A stretch of 64,000 nt of DNA from Bacteroidales bacterium (GTDB lineage: Bacteria; Bacteroidota; Bacteroidia; Bacteroidales; P3), in contig JAFZPH010000049.1 of assembly GCA_017550405.1 (NCBI GenBank), positions 99,697 to 163,696 on the forward strand. Reading direction: 5' to 3'. Both the position numbers and the translations under genes were made by a program. The notes under the pieces were generated by a model, which worked only from the letters and a program-made list of their open reading frames with translations, was not told the origin of the DNA and ran no database searches. Of this stretch, positions 53,931 through 63,073 are shown one piece after another (within the stretch, counting starts at the first letter, position 1; the number at the start of each line of letters is the position of its first letter).

Positions 53931-56020
53931 TTTACTTTCCCAAGGGCTTGGGCGGCCGCAGTGAGGAGGGGCTTGGTGGACACCTCGCTGCCGACGGCGT
54001 GGCGCATCCAGTGCTGCGGGGTGAGGCGGCCGGCGGGGTAGATACGCATAATCTCGTCGGCGATGTTCTTGCCCCTGAGCTGCTGCTCAAGCTGGAACTG
54101 GATGATGTGGCCATAGGGGTAGTTAGGCAGGTAGAGCGGGGAATCGATCATGTGGCTGTAGATGGCCAGGATGGTGGAGTTCTCCTCGCCAAGGTAGGGG
54201 GCGAAATATTTGTTCCACACCTGCTGTGCGATGGCGATAACTTGCTCTTTGAGCTGTTGGACGGTGGCATCGGGATGGTCGTAGAGCCAACGCCATGAGT
54301 ACATGTCGACAAGCGACACACCCATTATCTCGTAACATCCCCAGAAGATGTCGAGGGTCTCCATTGCTTCTTTGTCGGGATTGCTGTCCTTGTAGCCGAG
54401 CAGCTGCAGGTCGCGCGACTGGAAGACGAAAGCCAGCGCCTCAGTGAAGGCGGTGTTGGGCACCCCTTTCATGATGTAGTTGTCCACATCGTGGAGGGTA
54501 ACGGTCTGCTCCACGTTGTGGCCGAACTCGTGCACAGCGATGTTGTAGCCTTTATAGTCCATGCCGTTTTGACCGATGCGGGTACGGAGGCGTGCGTTGT
54601 CGCTGCGCATGTTGCTCTCCCAGGCGTGGCCAGCGCCGCGCGAAGGGTCGACGGTGACGTGCGAGCAGATAAAGGCGGTCTTCTCAGCCGAGAAACCCAG
54701 CTGCCGCAGGATGGAGGGCATGCCCTTGGTGGCAAAGGCCTCACGGTCGGGGTAGAGCCGCTGTGTCTTCGCTGTAAGTTCATCCTCGTTGATAGTGCTG
54801 CGGCTCTTGAAGCCGTCGTACCAGATGTCGAAAGGCTCCAGTTTGCGGCCTAGACGCTGCTCGATGAAGTGGGCCACCTCGCCCACTTCGGGGGCACTGA
54901 GGAAGGAGGTGAAGAGTTGCTCTATCTCGTCGTAGCTCACCTCCATGTCTTGGTCGAACGCACGGGCGATGGCCGTGGGGTAGCGGGGGTTGAAACGGTC
55001 CACCTGCTGCATGGCGTGGAAGTTGTCGAGGAAATACCGATAGCGGGTATCGGGCTCGCGGTCGGGGTTGTCCTGCTTTTGGCCTTGCGCGTCGACTAGG
55101 GTGTTGCTGTAAGGATTCCAGCTATACTGGGCGTTGTTGATGACGCACTGGGGGATGCTCTGGTCGATGATGCGGCGCATCACCTGGTAGATCATACGCT
55201 GCTTGGCTAGACCGCTGTCGCCCTCGTTATAGTGGGTCTTGAGCTCGTCGCGCAGGCCCCAGTGGGTGATGAGGGCCATATCGGGGAAAAGGCGGTTGCC
55301 CTTGTCGTCGAGCAACTGTCCCATCATGATATTGTAGTTGGAGATGTAGTTATCGGCGGCGGCCAGCTGGTTGGCCAGCTGCTGGTTGGCCGATGCCGGC
55401 ACACGCGAGGTGAAGAGGTCGCCCAGGCGGGCGTAAGCCCACTGGCGGCGGCTCCATTGGGCACCCATGCTGTTCTTCTCGTCGAGGGTGTAGAAGGGGA
55501 AGTTAAGCACCACGACAAAGGCTATCTTCTGCTGGAACATATCGTCGTCGAAATGGGCGGAAGGGTCGAACCCGCCAAACATCTCGTCGAGTGCTGTGGG
55601 TTCGGGACCCGACACATGGAGCGGGAGTTTGAGGTCGACGCTGATTTTGTTGAAACAGCCCCAAAGGCTCTCAAGGTTGGCCTGCAGGGTTTGTGCCATG
55701 CGCCACAGGGCGGCGGTGTCGGCAACAAAATGCTCAAGGCAGAAGGACTGGAACTGCTCCGGGGTGCCGTCGTCAGCTGTCCACAGAGCGGCAAGCTGGG
55801 GAATACTGCGTTCGGCACGGGCAAGGTCGGTCCCCGGATGGGCTTTGGCAATGGCCTGCAACGTCGCCTCGACAGTGACAGAGTCGATATTGCTCATAGA
55901 AGCGGTTGTGTTTTTGCGACTGCACGAGGTGCACGAAAGCAGCATGGCTACTAGCACAACACCCAGTGCAGATATGGTTTTGTGTAGTTTGAAATGATAC
56001 GGATGATTCATAACAGTCAT
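53927..56020 (-). CDS. Gluzincin-type zinc metallopeptidase lipoprotein
   Basis: 697 residues. The signal peptide ends in a lipobox (LLSCTSCSRK). The zinc site is HEFGH in YNIAVHEFGHNVEQT (near residue 495). A likely third ligand Glu is in NTAFTEALAFVFQ about 30 residues on, the gluzincin layout. A C-terminal part reads IDSPLYLPNYPYGHIIQFQLE. The 5-residue HExxH differs from the HExxxH site of M49 DPP III, so M3/M32-like or a lineage-specific family is more likely. It probably trims peptides in the periplasm. It is divergent from the VWA gene. Confidence 0.72.
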   Translation of the reverse strand: MTVMNHPYHFKLHKTISALGVVLVAMLLSCTSCSRKNTTASMSNIDSVTVEATLQAIAKAHPGTDLARAERSIPQLAALWTADDGTPEQFQSFCLEHFVADTAALWRMAQTLQANLESLWGCFNKISVDLKLPLHVSGPEPTALDEMFGGFDPSAHFDDDMFQQKIAFVVVLNFPFYTLDEKNSMGAQWSRRQWAYARLGDLFTSRVPASANQQLANQLAAADNYISNYNIMMGQLLDDKGNRLFPDMALITHWGLRDELKTHYNEGDSGLAKQRMIYQVMRRIIDQSIPQCVINNAQYSWNPYSNTLVDAQGQKQDNPDREPDTRYRYFLDNFHAMQQVDRFNPRYPTAIARAFDQDMEVSYDEIEQLFTSFLSAPEVGEVAHFIEQRLGRKLEPFDIWYDGFKSRSTINEDELTAKTQRLYPDREAFATKGMPSILRQLGFSAEKTAFICSHVTVDPSRGAGHAWESNMRSDNARLRTRIGQNGMDYKGYNIAVHEFGHNVEQTVTLHDVDNYIMKGVPNTAFTEALAFVFQSRDLQLLGYKDSNPDKEAMETLDIFWGCYEIMGVSLVDMYSWRWLYDHPDATVQQLKEQVIAIAQQVWNKYFAPYLGEENSTILAIYSHMIDSPLYLPNYPYGHIIQFQLEQQLRGKNIADEIMRIYPAGRLTPQHWMRHAVGSEVSTKPLLTAAAQALGKVK

Positions 56021-56033
56021 TTTAATGTTTCAA

Positions 56034-56071
56034 TTTGCAAAGATACAAATATTTTTTCGTATCTTTGCAAA
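56034..56071. promoter_or_regulatory. Symmetric divergent promoter
   Basis: TTTGCAAAGATAC (56034-56046) and GTATCTTTGCAAA (56059-56071) are a perfect 13-bp inverted repeat with a 12-base spacer. Each arm holds a TATCTTTG -7 box (plus 56060-56067, minus 56038-56045) and an outer TTTG that can serve as the -33 element of the opposite promoter (gap 22). Confidence 0.7.
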
Positions 56072-56139
56072 TTATTTTAAAGCGGGCGGAGGCAGGTGGG
56101 ACCTGCACACCGTCCGATGAATTAAATTGTCTGTACACA

Positions 56140-58173
56140 ATGCAAGTGTTTTTTGACTATCCGTGGTATGTGGCGGTGCTGTGCGTGGCGGCCGGTGCGG
56201 CTTACAGTGTGGCATTGTACTGGCTGCACCACAAGAAGGCCGACGCCAACCGCAGGGTTACGATAGTGCTGTCGGTGCTGAGGTTTGCGACGGTTACCAT
56301 CCTCGCCTTGCTGCTGATGGGACCTGTGCTGAAACGCAAAGTGAGCCGCGACGAGCGTCCCATGGTGGTGGTGATGCGCGACGTGAGCCAGTCTGTCCCC
56401 GAAGAGCAACAGGCCATTCCCACGGGTATAAAGGAGATGGAGAAGGAGTACGAAGTGGTGTACGACTCGTTCGGAGGCGGCAGCACCGATATTGCCGCCG
56501 CGCTGCAGTCGGTGGGCAACCGCTATGCAGGGCGCAATGTGGGTGCCGTGGTGCTGATGAGCGACGGCATTGTCAACCGCGGAGCAAATCCCGAAGGAGC
56601 CGCAACAGCCCTCGGGGTGCCCGTATACACCGTCGCATTGGGCGACACCACCCGCCGGCGCGATGCCTGGGTGTCGGAAGTGCGATGCAACAGGGTAGCC
56701 TATGCGGGCAGCCAATTCCCCATGCAAGTGTCTGTCCGCGCCGACCTCCTGCAAGGCGAACGCGCCACCCTGTCGGTGACGCACGAAGGCAGGACGGTAG
56801 TCTCCAAGCCCGTGACGTTTGCCGACAATGGCTATAGCCAGACGCTCGACTTCTCCCTCGATGCCGACCGCGCAGGGTTGCAGCGCTACACTGTCGCCCT
56901 GTCGCCCTGTCCCGGCGAGACCTCTACGGCCAACAACAGCCGCACGGTGGTTGTCGAGGTGCTGGACGGTAGGCGCAAAGTGGCCATTGTGGCCGCTGCT
57001 CCCCATCCCGACCTCGGAGCGTTGAAACAGGCTATCGAAAGCAACCCCAACTATGCGGTGGAGGTGTTTGCCTCGCCCCTCGGGGCCTCCACCCCCAAAG
57101 GCGAGCAGGTGAAGGACTGGGATATGGCCATCCTTCACAATATGCCCCGCGATGCCGAATGGCTCCGCTGGGTGCAGTCGCTCCCCGCCACCCTGCCCCT
57201 GGTGTACATTGTAGGCACACAGACCGACGTGGCCCGTTTCAATACGCTGCACTGCGGCATGGAGATTACCGCCAAACGGAGTGTGAAGGAGGAAGTGACA
57301 GCCAGCGGCAACGACGCCTTCACCCTCTTTGCCGTCGATGCCGACGTCCGCCGACGCATAGAATCCCTGCCCCCGTTGGCAGCCCCTTTCGGCAACTACC
57401 GCACCGCACCGGGTGTGCAGCCGCTCTTCTATGCCAAAATCGGAGGGCACGCCTCCGACCGCCCACTGATGGCTTTCGGCTCACAAGACGACAGCCGTCG
57501 GGCTTACATCATGGGCGAAGGGCTGTGGCGCTGGCGGCTGCACAGCTACCTGATGACGGGCAGCCACGACGACTTCGACCAGCTGATAGAGAAACTGGTG
57601 GTGTTCACCTCCACCTCCTCCCGCCGCGACCGTCTGCATGTGACCGCTGAACGCATCTACCGCCAGGATGAACGGGTGACTCTGCATGCCGAGTTCTACG
57701 ACGACAACTGGCAGCCTACCAATCAACCCGAAGTGGGGTGCGACCTGACAAACACCGGCACAAAAGCTTCCAAGCACTACGACTTCCAACCCTCTGGCAC
57801 CGGCTACGCACTGCCCCTGGGCACCCTCGAACCCGGCAACTACCTGCTCCACGCCCGCACACTCTTCGGCGGGAAAGAATATACATGGAACGGCACCTTC
57901 GCCGTCGAGGCTCTCGACCTGGAACGCCTCAACCTGGTGGCCGACCACACCCTCCTCAACACCATCAGCCATACCACCGGCGGCAGGATGCTCCTCCCCC
58001 ACCAGACCGACAGCCTCACGGCGCTGATGCGCAACCGCGGCGACATGAAGGGCGTGCGCTACACCAACACCCAATACTCCCCCCTCGTCTCCCTCCCGCT
58101 TGTGCTGGTGCTTATCATCCTGCTTCTTGCCCTCGAATGGGCAGGAAGGAAATACCTGCTAAACAATGAATAG
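56140..58173 (+). CDS. VWA-domain membrane protein with periplasmic beta domains
   Basis: 677 residues from ATG 56140 (the promoter at 56060 rules out earlier starts). Two N-terminal helices (VAVLCVAAGAAYSVALYWL, TVTILALLLMGPVL). A VWFA-like domain follows with MIDAS-type DVSQS (about 85) and VVLMSDGIVNRG. Ig-like repeats come next (SQFPMQVSVRADLLQGERA, FYDDNWQPTNQPEVGC), then a glutamine-amidotransferase-like stretch and a last helix (LVLVLIILLLALEWAGRKY). It resembles BatA-like Bacteroidota proteins. Function unknown, perhaps envelope sensing. First gene of a three-gene plus-strand run. Confidence 0.8.
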   Translation: MQVFFDYPWYVAVLCVAAGAAYSVALYWLHHKKADANRRVTIVLSVLRFATVTILALLLMGPVLKRKVSRDERPMVVVMRDVSQSVPEEQQAIPTGIKEMEKEYEVVYDSFGGGSTDIAAALQSVGNRYAGRNVGAVVLMSDGIVNRGANPEGAATALGVPVYTVALGDTTRRRDAWVSEVRCNRVAYAGSQFPMQVSVRADLLQGERATLSVTHEGRTVVSKPVTFADNGYSQTLDFSLDADRAGLQRYTVALSPCPGETSTANNSRTVVVEVLDGRRKVAIVAAAPHPDLGALKQAIESNPNYAVEVFASPLGASTPKGEQVKDWDMAILHNMPRDAEWLRWVQSLPATLPLVYIVGTQTDVARFNTLHCGMEITAKRSVKEEVTASGNDAFTLFAVDADVRRRIESLPPLAAPFGNYRTAPGVQPLFYAKIGGHASDRPLMAFGSQDDSRRAYIMGEGLWRWRLHSYLMTGSHDDFDQLIEKLVVFTSTSSRRDRLHVTAERIYRQDERVTLHAEFYDDNWQPTNQPEVGCDLTNTGTKASKHYDFQPSGTGYALPLGTLEPGNYLLHARTLFGGKEYTWNGTFAVEALDLERLNLVADHTLLNTISHTTGGRMLLPHQTDSLTALMRNRGDMKGVRYTNTQYSPLVSLPLVLVLIILLLALEWAGRKYLLNNE

Positions 58174-58228
58174 CCGGTATCATCCCAAAAAACAAATGTC
58201 GGACTAACAACAACAATAATAATAACCG

Positions 58229-59518
58229 ATGCCGTCTCACTTCATCCGCAATTCAGGCACGCTGCTCACGGGCAACGTTGTGGCGCAAGGGCTGGCCTTT
58301 CTTGCCTACCTGCTGCTGCTGCGGCTGTTCACCCCCGACGACTTCGGTCTCTGCAACGTCTTCTTCAGCTATACCGAGGTGCTCATCATCCTCTCCACTT
58401 GCAAATACGAGATGGCCATCGTGGTGGCTCCCGACGACAACGAGGCTTCCCTCCTTGCCCGGCTGGCCTTCCGGCTCAATGCCCTCCTCACCCTCCTGCT
58501 CTTCGCCGTAGCTGTGGTCATGGCCTTGACCGGTGTCACTCTCTCCAACCTCCCCGCCATCCTGCTGCTGCTCCTCCCCCTGCTGGTCTACTTCACCGGC
58601 ACCTACCGCATCTACGTCTTCCTCTGCAACCGGCACAAGGAATACCGCGCACTCGCCCTCGGCGAGGTGGTCTCCGTAAGCGGTGGCACCGTCACCCGCA
58701 TACTCTTCGGCCTGCTTGCCCCCGTGCTCAACCTCTTCCACACCATCGGCCTGCCCCTCGGCTCGGTACTGGGGAAGATGGCCGGCCACGCCTACCTGCA
58801 TCATGTCGTGTGTCGCAAAAACCACTACTACCACCCCACCGCAGCTCCCCTGCGTCCCATCGCCCGCAAATACATCAACTTTGCCCGCTACGTCATGCCC
58901 CGCGAGCTGGTCAGCAGCTTCTCCGCCAACCTCCCCCTCATGTGGCTGAGCCTCTATTTCGACAAACCCCTGCTCGGACTCTTCTCCCTCGCCCTCACCT
59001 TCACCCAACGTCCCGCAGGCATCCTGGCCAACACCTTCGAGAAAGTGCTCTACCAGTCCTCCTCCGTCACTGTGCAGCAGCAGCTCCCCCTGCGGCGTAA
59101 CATCTGGCGCTTCGTCCTCATGCTGGGCGGCGGCGTCCTTGCTGTCGCCGCACTCGTCTTCCTCTTTGCCGAGCCCCTGTTCGTCCTGCTCTTCGGCGGG
59201 CAGTGGGTAGGCACCGGCTACTACGTCCGCTGCCTCCTCCCCTGGATGTCCATCCTCGTCATCAGCAACTCGCTCTCCTTTGTCAGCAGCATCTTCGGCA
59301 CCCAACGGGTCGACTTCATCCTGCAGGTCGTGCAGCTGCTGCTGCGTGCCGTGGCACTCTATGCAGGCATCCGCCAAGGCGACTTCCAGCTGGCCGTGCT
59401 GCTGTTCTGCATCGTCAGCGCCGTCGTCCAGGCTGTCCAGCTGGCGTGGTACCTCTATCAGGTACACCGTTACGAACAACACCACACCTCCCCCTGTCAC
59501 CCGCCCCGTGAATCCTGA
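58229..59518 (+). CDS. Polysaccharide flippase-like membrane protein (MOP superfamily)
   Basis: 429 residues with about 12 helices. It starts FIRNSGTLLTGNVVAQGLAFLA then LFTPDDFGLCNVFFSY, the classic Wzx/RfbX-type opening. It likely exports a lipid-linked glycan. It is a second, distinct flippase in the window (compare 9329). It lies 55 bp after the VWA gene and 22 bp before the GH106-like gene. Confidence 0.85.
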   Translation: MPSHFIRNSGTLLTGNVVAQGLAFLAYLLLLRLFTPDDFGLCNVFFSYTEVLIILSTCKYEMAIVVAPDDNEASLLARLAFRLNALLTLLLFAVAVVMALTGVTLSNLPAILLLLLPLLVYFTGTYRIYVFLCNRHKEYRALALGEVVSVSGGTVTRILFGLLAPVLNLFHTIGLPLGSVLGKMAGHAYLHHVVCRKNHYYHPTAAPLRPIARKYINFARYVMPRELVSSFSANLPLMWLSLYFDKPLLGLFSLALTFTQRPAGILANTFEKVLYQSSSVTVQQQLPLRRNIWRFVLMLGGGVLAVAALVFLFAEPLFVLLFGGQWVGTGYYVRCLLPWMSILVISNSLSFVSSIFGTQRVDFILQVVQLLLRAVALYAGIRQGDFQLAVLLFCIVSAVVQAVQLAWYLYQVHRYEQHHTSPCHPPRES

Positions 59519-59540
59519 CGGCCCAACCCCCTCCAGCCAC

Positions 59541-62351
59541 ATGAAACAACGCCTGCTCATCCTCCTCCTGCTCCTCTGCGCCACCACTGCGGCACAGACG
59601 CCCGACAGCTGCCGCCCCTTTGTGCGTTGGTGGTGGAACGGCGACAAGGTCGACACCCTCGAGCTGAAACGCGAACTGCACCTGCTCCACGAAGCGGGCA
59701 TAGGCGGTGTGGAAATCAACCCCATCGAGTTCCCCTCCAAGCGGTGCGAATCGTTAGGCATCCCCTCCCTCACCTGGCTCGGCGACGAATGGCTCGAGGC
59801 TTTGGGCTCCACCCTCCGCGAAGCCAAGCGGCTGGGCATGCAGTGCGACCTCCTCGTCGGCTCCGGCTGGCCCTTCGGCATGGAAACCCTCCCCATGGAA
59901 TACCGTGCACAAGTGATGCTCACTTACGCAATCCCTGTGGACCTCTCCGAAAGAAAGACCTTCACCATCACCAGGCAGCAGATATTCGACGCCGTCGACC
60001 CCAAAGTGACAGAGCCCAACCCCGACCGGCAGTTCGAACTGGTAGACCTCTTCATCGTTCCCGACAGCATCACCGACATCAGGCAGATGATAAAACTGGT
60101 CCTGCCGGGAGATTCAGTCACAATGAAAATTGAAAACTCAAAACTGATAATTGCGAATTATCCAGATGCGGAAACAAACGCCAAATTCTCAATTCTCAAT
60201 TCTCAATTCCAAATTCTCAATTCTCAATTCCCAATTCCCGACTCTCAATTCTACATGTACGCCCTGGTACGCTGCACCTCCTTCGCCAGCGTCATCAATG
60301 GCGCCCCCGGAGCCTCTGGACCCATCCTCGACCACATGAACCGCCAGGCGGTGCTCCACTATCTCAACCACATGTCCTCAACCCTCCAACGCCGCCTCGG
60401 CCCCATGAAGAACTGGCTGCGCGCCTATTTTGTCGACAGCATGGAGCTGGAAGGCAGCAACTGGACCGACGACTTTGCCGAGGAGTTTCGCCGCCGCAAC
60501 GGCTACGACCTCATGCCGTGGCTGCCCTTTGTCCTCTTCCCCACAGGACGGCTGGGCGAGGTGACCAGCTACGACTACGGTGCACACAAATCGCCCGAAA
60601 TGGAGCGGAAGATTCAAATGGCCCGGCTCCACTTCGAGCGCACCAAAGCCCAGCTTCTCCACGAGCGGTTCACCACCGTCTTCGCCGACTGGTGCAGGGG
60701 GCAAGGAGTAAAGTCACGCGGACAGGCCTACGGTCGGGGATTCTTCCCCCTCCTCAGCTCCACCGCCTACGACATCCCCGAGGGCGAAAGCTGGACCACC
60801 AACTACCTGCGCCACCGCATCGGCGAGGAGATGCCCGACAGCGACTACCGCCGCGGCCGCGCCTACACCATGATCAACAAGTATGTCAGCTCCGCTGCCC
60901 ACCACAATGGCCGCCGACTCGTCAGCGCCGAAGAGATGACCAACACCTACCGCATGTTCGAGACCACCCTCGAACTGCTCAAACTGGGCAGCGACATGAG
61001 CGCCATCAGCGGCATCACCCACTCCGTATGGCATGGCTTCAACTACTCGCCCCCCCAGGCAGGCTTCCCCGGCTGGGTGCAATACGGCAGCTACCTCAAC
61101 GAGCAGAACACCTGGTGGCCCTACTTCCACCTGCTCAACGAATACCGCAGCCGCATGAGCGCCATACTCCAGAATGCCGACATGCAGACCGACATCGCCA
61201 TCCTCCTGCCCGTCGACAGCCTCTGGGCGCAATACGGCGTGCAGACCGAACCCTTCCCCAACTACCCCAAAGGCAGCCCCTACGACATCCCCTTCCTGCT
61301 GTGGGAGGCCGTACACAAGAACGGCGGCAACTGCGACTTCGTCACCCCCAGCCAGCTCGACACCGCCACCGTCCGCGACGGCAAGCTCATCGTAGGCAAA
61401 AGAGCCTACTCCACCTTGCTCGTTCCGCCACCCATCACATGGGACCCCTCATTCTCCATTTGCCATTTTCCATTTTCAATTCTAGAAGTTCCCGACCTCC
61501 CCGACCGCAACTACCTCGAGTGGTACCGCACCGCACAATCGGAATACAAACTCCCGCATGCCGTCGCGATAGAGGAGCCCGACCGCTACCTGCTGCAGAA
61601 CCACTACCGCAACGACCGTGGCGACGACATCTTCCTCTTCGTCAATGCCTGCCTTCGCAGCGCAGTAGGCTCTACCATCCTATTCCCAAAAGAGATCTAC
61701 CAGCACCGCACAGCCTGCGTTTACAATGCCGCCACCGACGAGAAACAGCTGCTGGAGCTGGACGACGGCGCTGCCTGGCTCTACCTACCCCCCGCCGAAA
61801 GCCTCTTCATCCTCTTTGAAAGCACTGACACATTAACGCATTCAAGCACCGACACATTTACACATTCATACTGGTCTCCTGCCTATCACGAAGGACAACA
61901 CTATTTCCCCCTCCACACCGAGTGGCACCTCTCGCTCCACCACGCCATCGAGGGCTGGACACACGACACCGTCATGCAGCAACTCTGCGACCTCCGCGAA
62001 ACAACGTTCAACGACTTCTCCGGCACCCTCACCTACACTGCACAGATTCCATTCGACAGCATCGGCCCCAACCCCATATTCGACCTCGGACAAGTGTACG
62101 ACATCTGCGAACTGATAGTCAATGGCACCAGCTGCGGTGTGAAGTGGTACGGCGAAAGGATATACTACAATGCAGCCCCCCTGCTGCACCCCGGTCTCAA
62201 CACCATCCAAGTCCGCGTCACCACCACCCTCAACAACTACGTCCACACCCTGACCGACGACAAAGTCATTCAGCACTACATCCTCAAACGTAACGTCCCC
62301 ACCACCCCCGCCGGCCTCCTCGGCATCGATGGGCAGATAGCTGTCTTTTAG
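59541..62351 (+). CDS. GH106-like glycoside hydrolase (alpha-L-rhamnosidase family)
   Basis: 936 residues with a signal peptide (LLLCATTAAQT). The family opening is FVRWWWNGDKV, then GIGGVEINPIEFPSK, TWLGDEWLEAL and LLVGSGWPFGMETLP. Further on come FVDSMELEGSNWTDDFAEEF, GQAYGRGFF and SAEEMTNTYRMFE (acidic residues likely catalytic), with a C-terminal beta-sandwich. GH106 enzymes cleave rhamnose from pectin (RG-II) and similar glycans. Three segments (about residues 194-239, 637-648 and 762-776) are encoded by dispersed repeat words and are unlikely to be ancestral. Overall GC-rich. Confidence 0.82.
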   Translation: MKQRLLILLLLLCATTAAQTPDSCRPFVRWWWNGDKVDTLELKRELHLLHEAGIGGVEINPIEFPSKRCESLGIPSLTWLGDEWLEALGSTLREAKRLGMQCDLLVGSGWPFGMETLPMEYRAQVMLTYAIPVDLSERKTFTITRQQIFDAVDPKVTEPNPDRQFELVDLFIVPDSITDIRQMIKLVLPGDSVTMKIENSKLIIANYPDAETNAKFSILNSQFQILNSQFPIPDSQFYMYALVRCTSFASVINGAPGASGPILDHMNRQAVLHYLNHMSSTLQRRLGPMKNWLRAYFVDSMELEGSNWTDDFAEEFRRRNGYDLMPWLPFVLFPTGRLGEVTSYDYGAHKSPEMERKIQMARLHFERTKAQLLHERFTTVFADWCRGQGVKSRGQAYGRGFFPLLSSTAYDIPEGESWTTNYLRHRIGEEMPDSDYRRGRAYTMINKYVSSAAHHNGRRLVSAEEMTNTYRMFETTLELLKLGSDMSAISGITHSVWHGFNYSPPQAGFPGWVQYGSYLNEQNTWWPYFHLLNEYRSRMSAILQNADMQTDIAILLPVDSLWAQYGVQTEPFPNYPKGSPYDIPFLLWEAVHKNGGNCDFVTPSQLDTATVRDGKLIVGKRAYSTLLVPPPITWDPSFSICHFPFSILEVPDLPDRNYLEWYRTAQSEYKLPHAVAIEEPDRYLLQNHYRNDRGDDIFLFVNACLRSAVGSTILFPKEIYQHRTACVYNAATDEKQLLELDDGAAWLYLPPAESLFILFESTDTLTHSSTDTFTHSYWSPAYHEGQHYFPLHTEWHLSLHHAIEGWTHDTVMQQLCDLRETTFNDFSGTLTYTAQIPFDSIGPNPIFDLGQVYDICELIVNGTSCGVKWYGERIYYNAAPLLHPGLNTIQVRVTTTLNNYVHTLTDDKVIQHYILKRNVPTTPAGLLGIDGQIAVF
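60121..60256 (+). repeat. In-frame TCTCAATT word array inside the GH106-like gene
   Basis: About nine AATTCTC/AATTCCC words encode FSILNSQFQILNSQFPIPDS. The word is the reverse complement of GAGAATT found at 47044-47063. The array is AT-rich in a GC-rich gene and keeps the frame. Confidence 0.85.
61451..61484 (+). repeat. In-frame CCATTTTC/CAATTCT words inside the GH106-like gene
   Basis: ATTCTCCATTTGCCATTTTC and the following words encode FSICHFPFSIL. AT-rich and bounded by GC-rich coding sequence. Confidence 0.65.
61826..61869 (+). repeat. In-frame CACATTAACGCATTC words inside the GH106-like gene
   Basis: Two degenerate units GACACATTAACGCATTCA and GACACATTTACACATTCA encode DTLTHS and DTFTHS. 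They are the reverse complement of the intergenic TGAATGCGTTAATGTG words at 47068-47235. Confidence 0.8.
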
Positions 62352-62407
62352 TTAGGGTTTATGCCAGGTCTGTCTAATGACCGATTTGGGTTAACACATA
62401 CCGAGAG

Positions 62408-62516
62408 GGGCCGTTCAATCCTGCTTCGTGATAGTATCGTAATAGCATCGTTACTCGATATGATAACGGAAAACAAGCCGGGAAGCAGGCAGCATCGAGC
62501 CGTGATTGAACGACCC
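62408..62516. repeat. 109-bp element with inverted ends, copy B
   Basis: Same length and orientation as 79-187, with GGGCCGTTCAAT and ATTGAACGACCC ends and about seven differences. It sits 57 bp after the GH106-like stop codon. The preceding 17-mer AATGACCGATTTGGGTT also occurs at 36120-36136. Confidence 0.8.
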
Positions 62517-62560
62517 AAGAGGGTCGTGGCGTGACGTCCGCTGTGACTTCCCGGCACTGC

Positions 62561-62715
62561 GGTAAAACATGAATTATCATTAATTGTCATGAATATATGG
62601 TCATTACACGGTAATTCATGTTAAAATAAGAGGTAAAACATGAATTATCATTAATTGTCATTAATTTATGGTCATTACACGGTAATTCATGTTAAAATAA
62701 GAGGTAAAACATGAA
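62561..62715. repeat. 71-bp tandem repeat, two full copies and a partial third
   Basis: Units start at 62561, 62632 and 62703 with GGTAAAACATGAATT. Each full unit contains the inverted pair AACATGAATTA/TAATTCATGTT. Two full units differ at about two positions. No reading frame. Confidence 0.88.
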
Positions 62716-62767
62716 TTCTCATTACCAAGCAATGTATTATTTGGATAATTATTGGAGGTTGCCTTCA

Positions 62768-62818
62768 GAACACGAATGGCACGAATCAAACGAATTGTTA
62801 TTCGTGCGATTCGTGTTC
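62768..62818. repeat. Long hairpin built from ACACGAAT words
   Basis: GAACACGAATGGCACGAAT and ATTCGTGCGATTCGTGTTC pair over 19 bp with one mismatch, loop 13. It lies between the end of the 71-bp repeats and the T9SS tail remnant. No T run follows. It completes the 62352-62887 noncoding stretch. Confidence 0.8.
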
Positions 62819-62887
62819 GTCAATATAGTAGGTGGTTGCATAAAGTGAATAGTGCATTTGGAATTGGAGACACTTCTTGACCTATAC

Positions 62888-63073
62888 TTATTGCAGGATG
62901 AGTTTCTGCGAGGAGGAGCCTTGCGGGGAGGAGAGGGAGACGAAGTAGGGGCCGGCGGGGAGGTCACGGAGGGGGAGGGTGGCATTTGAGGAGCCTGCGG
63001 GGAGCGGGAGGGACAGGACGGTGTGGCCGGAGGCATCGAGGAGGGAGAGGGAGCAGCCGGGTAGGGGTGTTGT
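62888..63073 (-). pseudogene. Detached T9SS C-terminal sorting-domain remnant
   Basis: On the minus strand, in frame with and directly after the TAA of the upstream lipoprotein gene, 61 codons read TTPLPGCSLSLLDASGHTVL, then LRDLPAGPYFVSLSS and GSSSQKLIL before a TAA. This is the second half of a type A T9SS sorting domain (DASG turn, LPAGPYFV strand, KLIL end). The usual PNP start of the domain is missing. It has no start codon. Confidence 0.75.

Noticed and set aside
53927..56020. M49 dipeptidyl peptidase III
   Set aside because: The zinc motif is HEFGH (HExxH) and not the longer HExxxH of M49; kept as gluzincin of uncertain family.
58253..59923. 556-codon minus-strand frame and similar long frames opposite the flippase and the GH29-GH28 gene
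   Set aside because: Low-complexity acidic composition from antisense GC-rich DNA; no domain or start signal.
62561..62715. Possible CRISPR array
   Set aside because: Units are directly adjacent with no unique spacers, only two full copies, and no cas genes are present.
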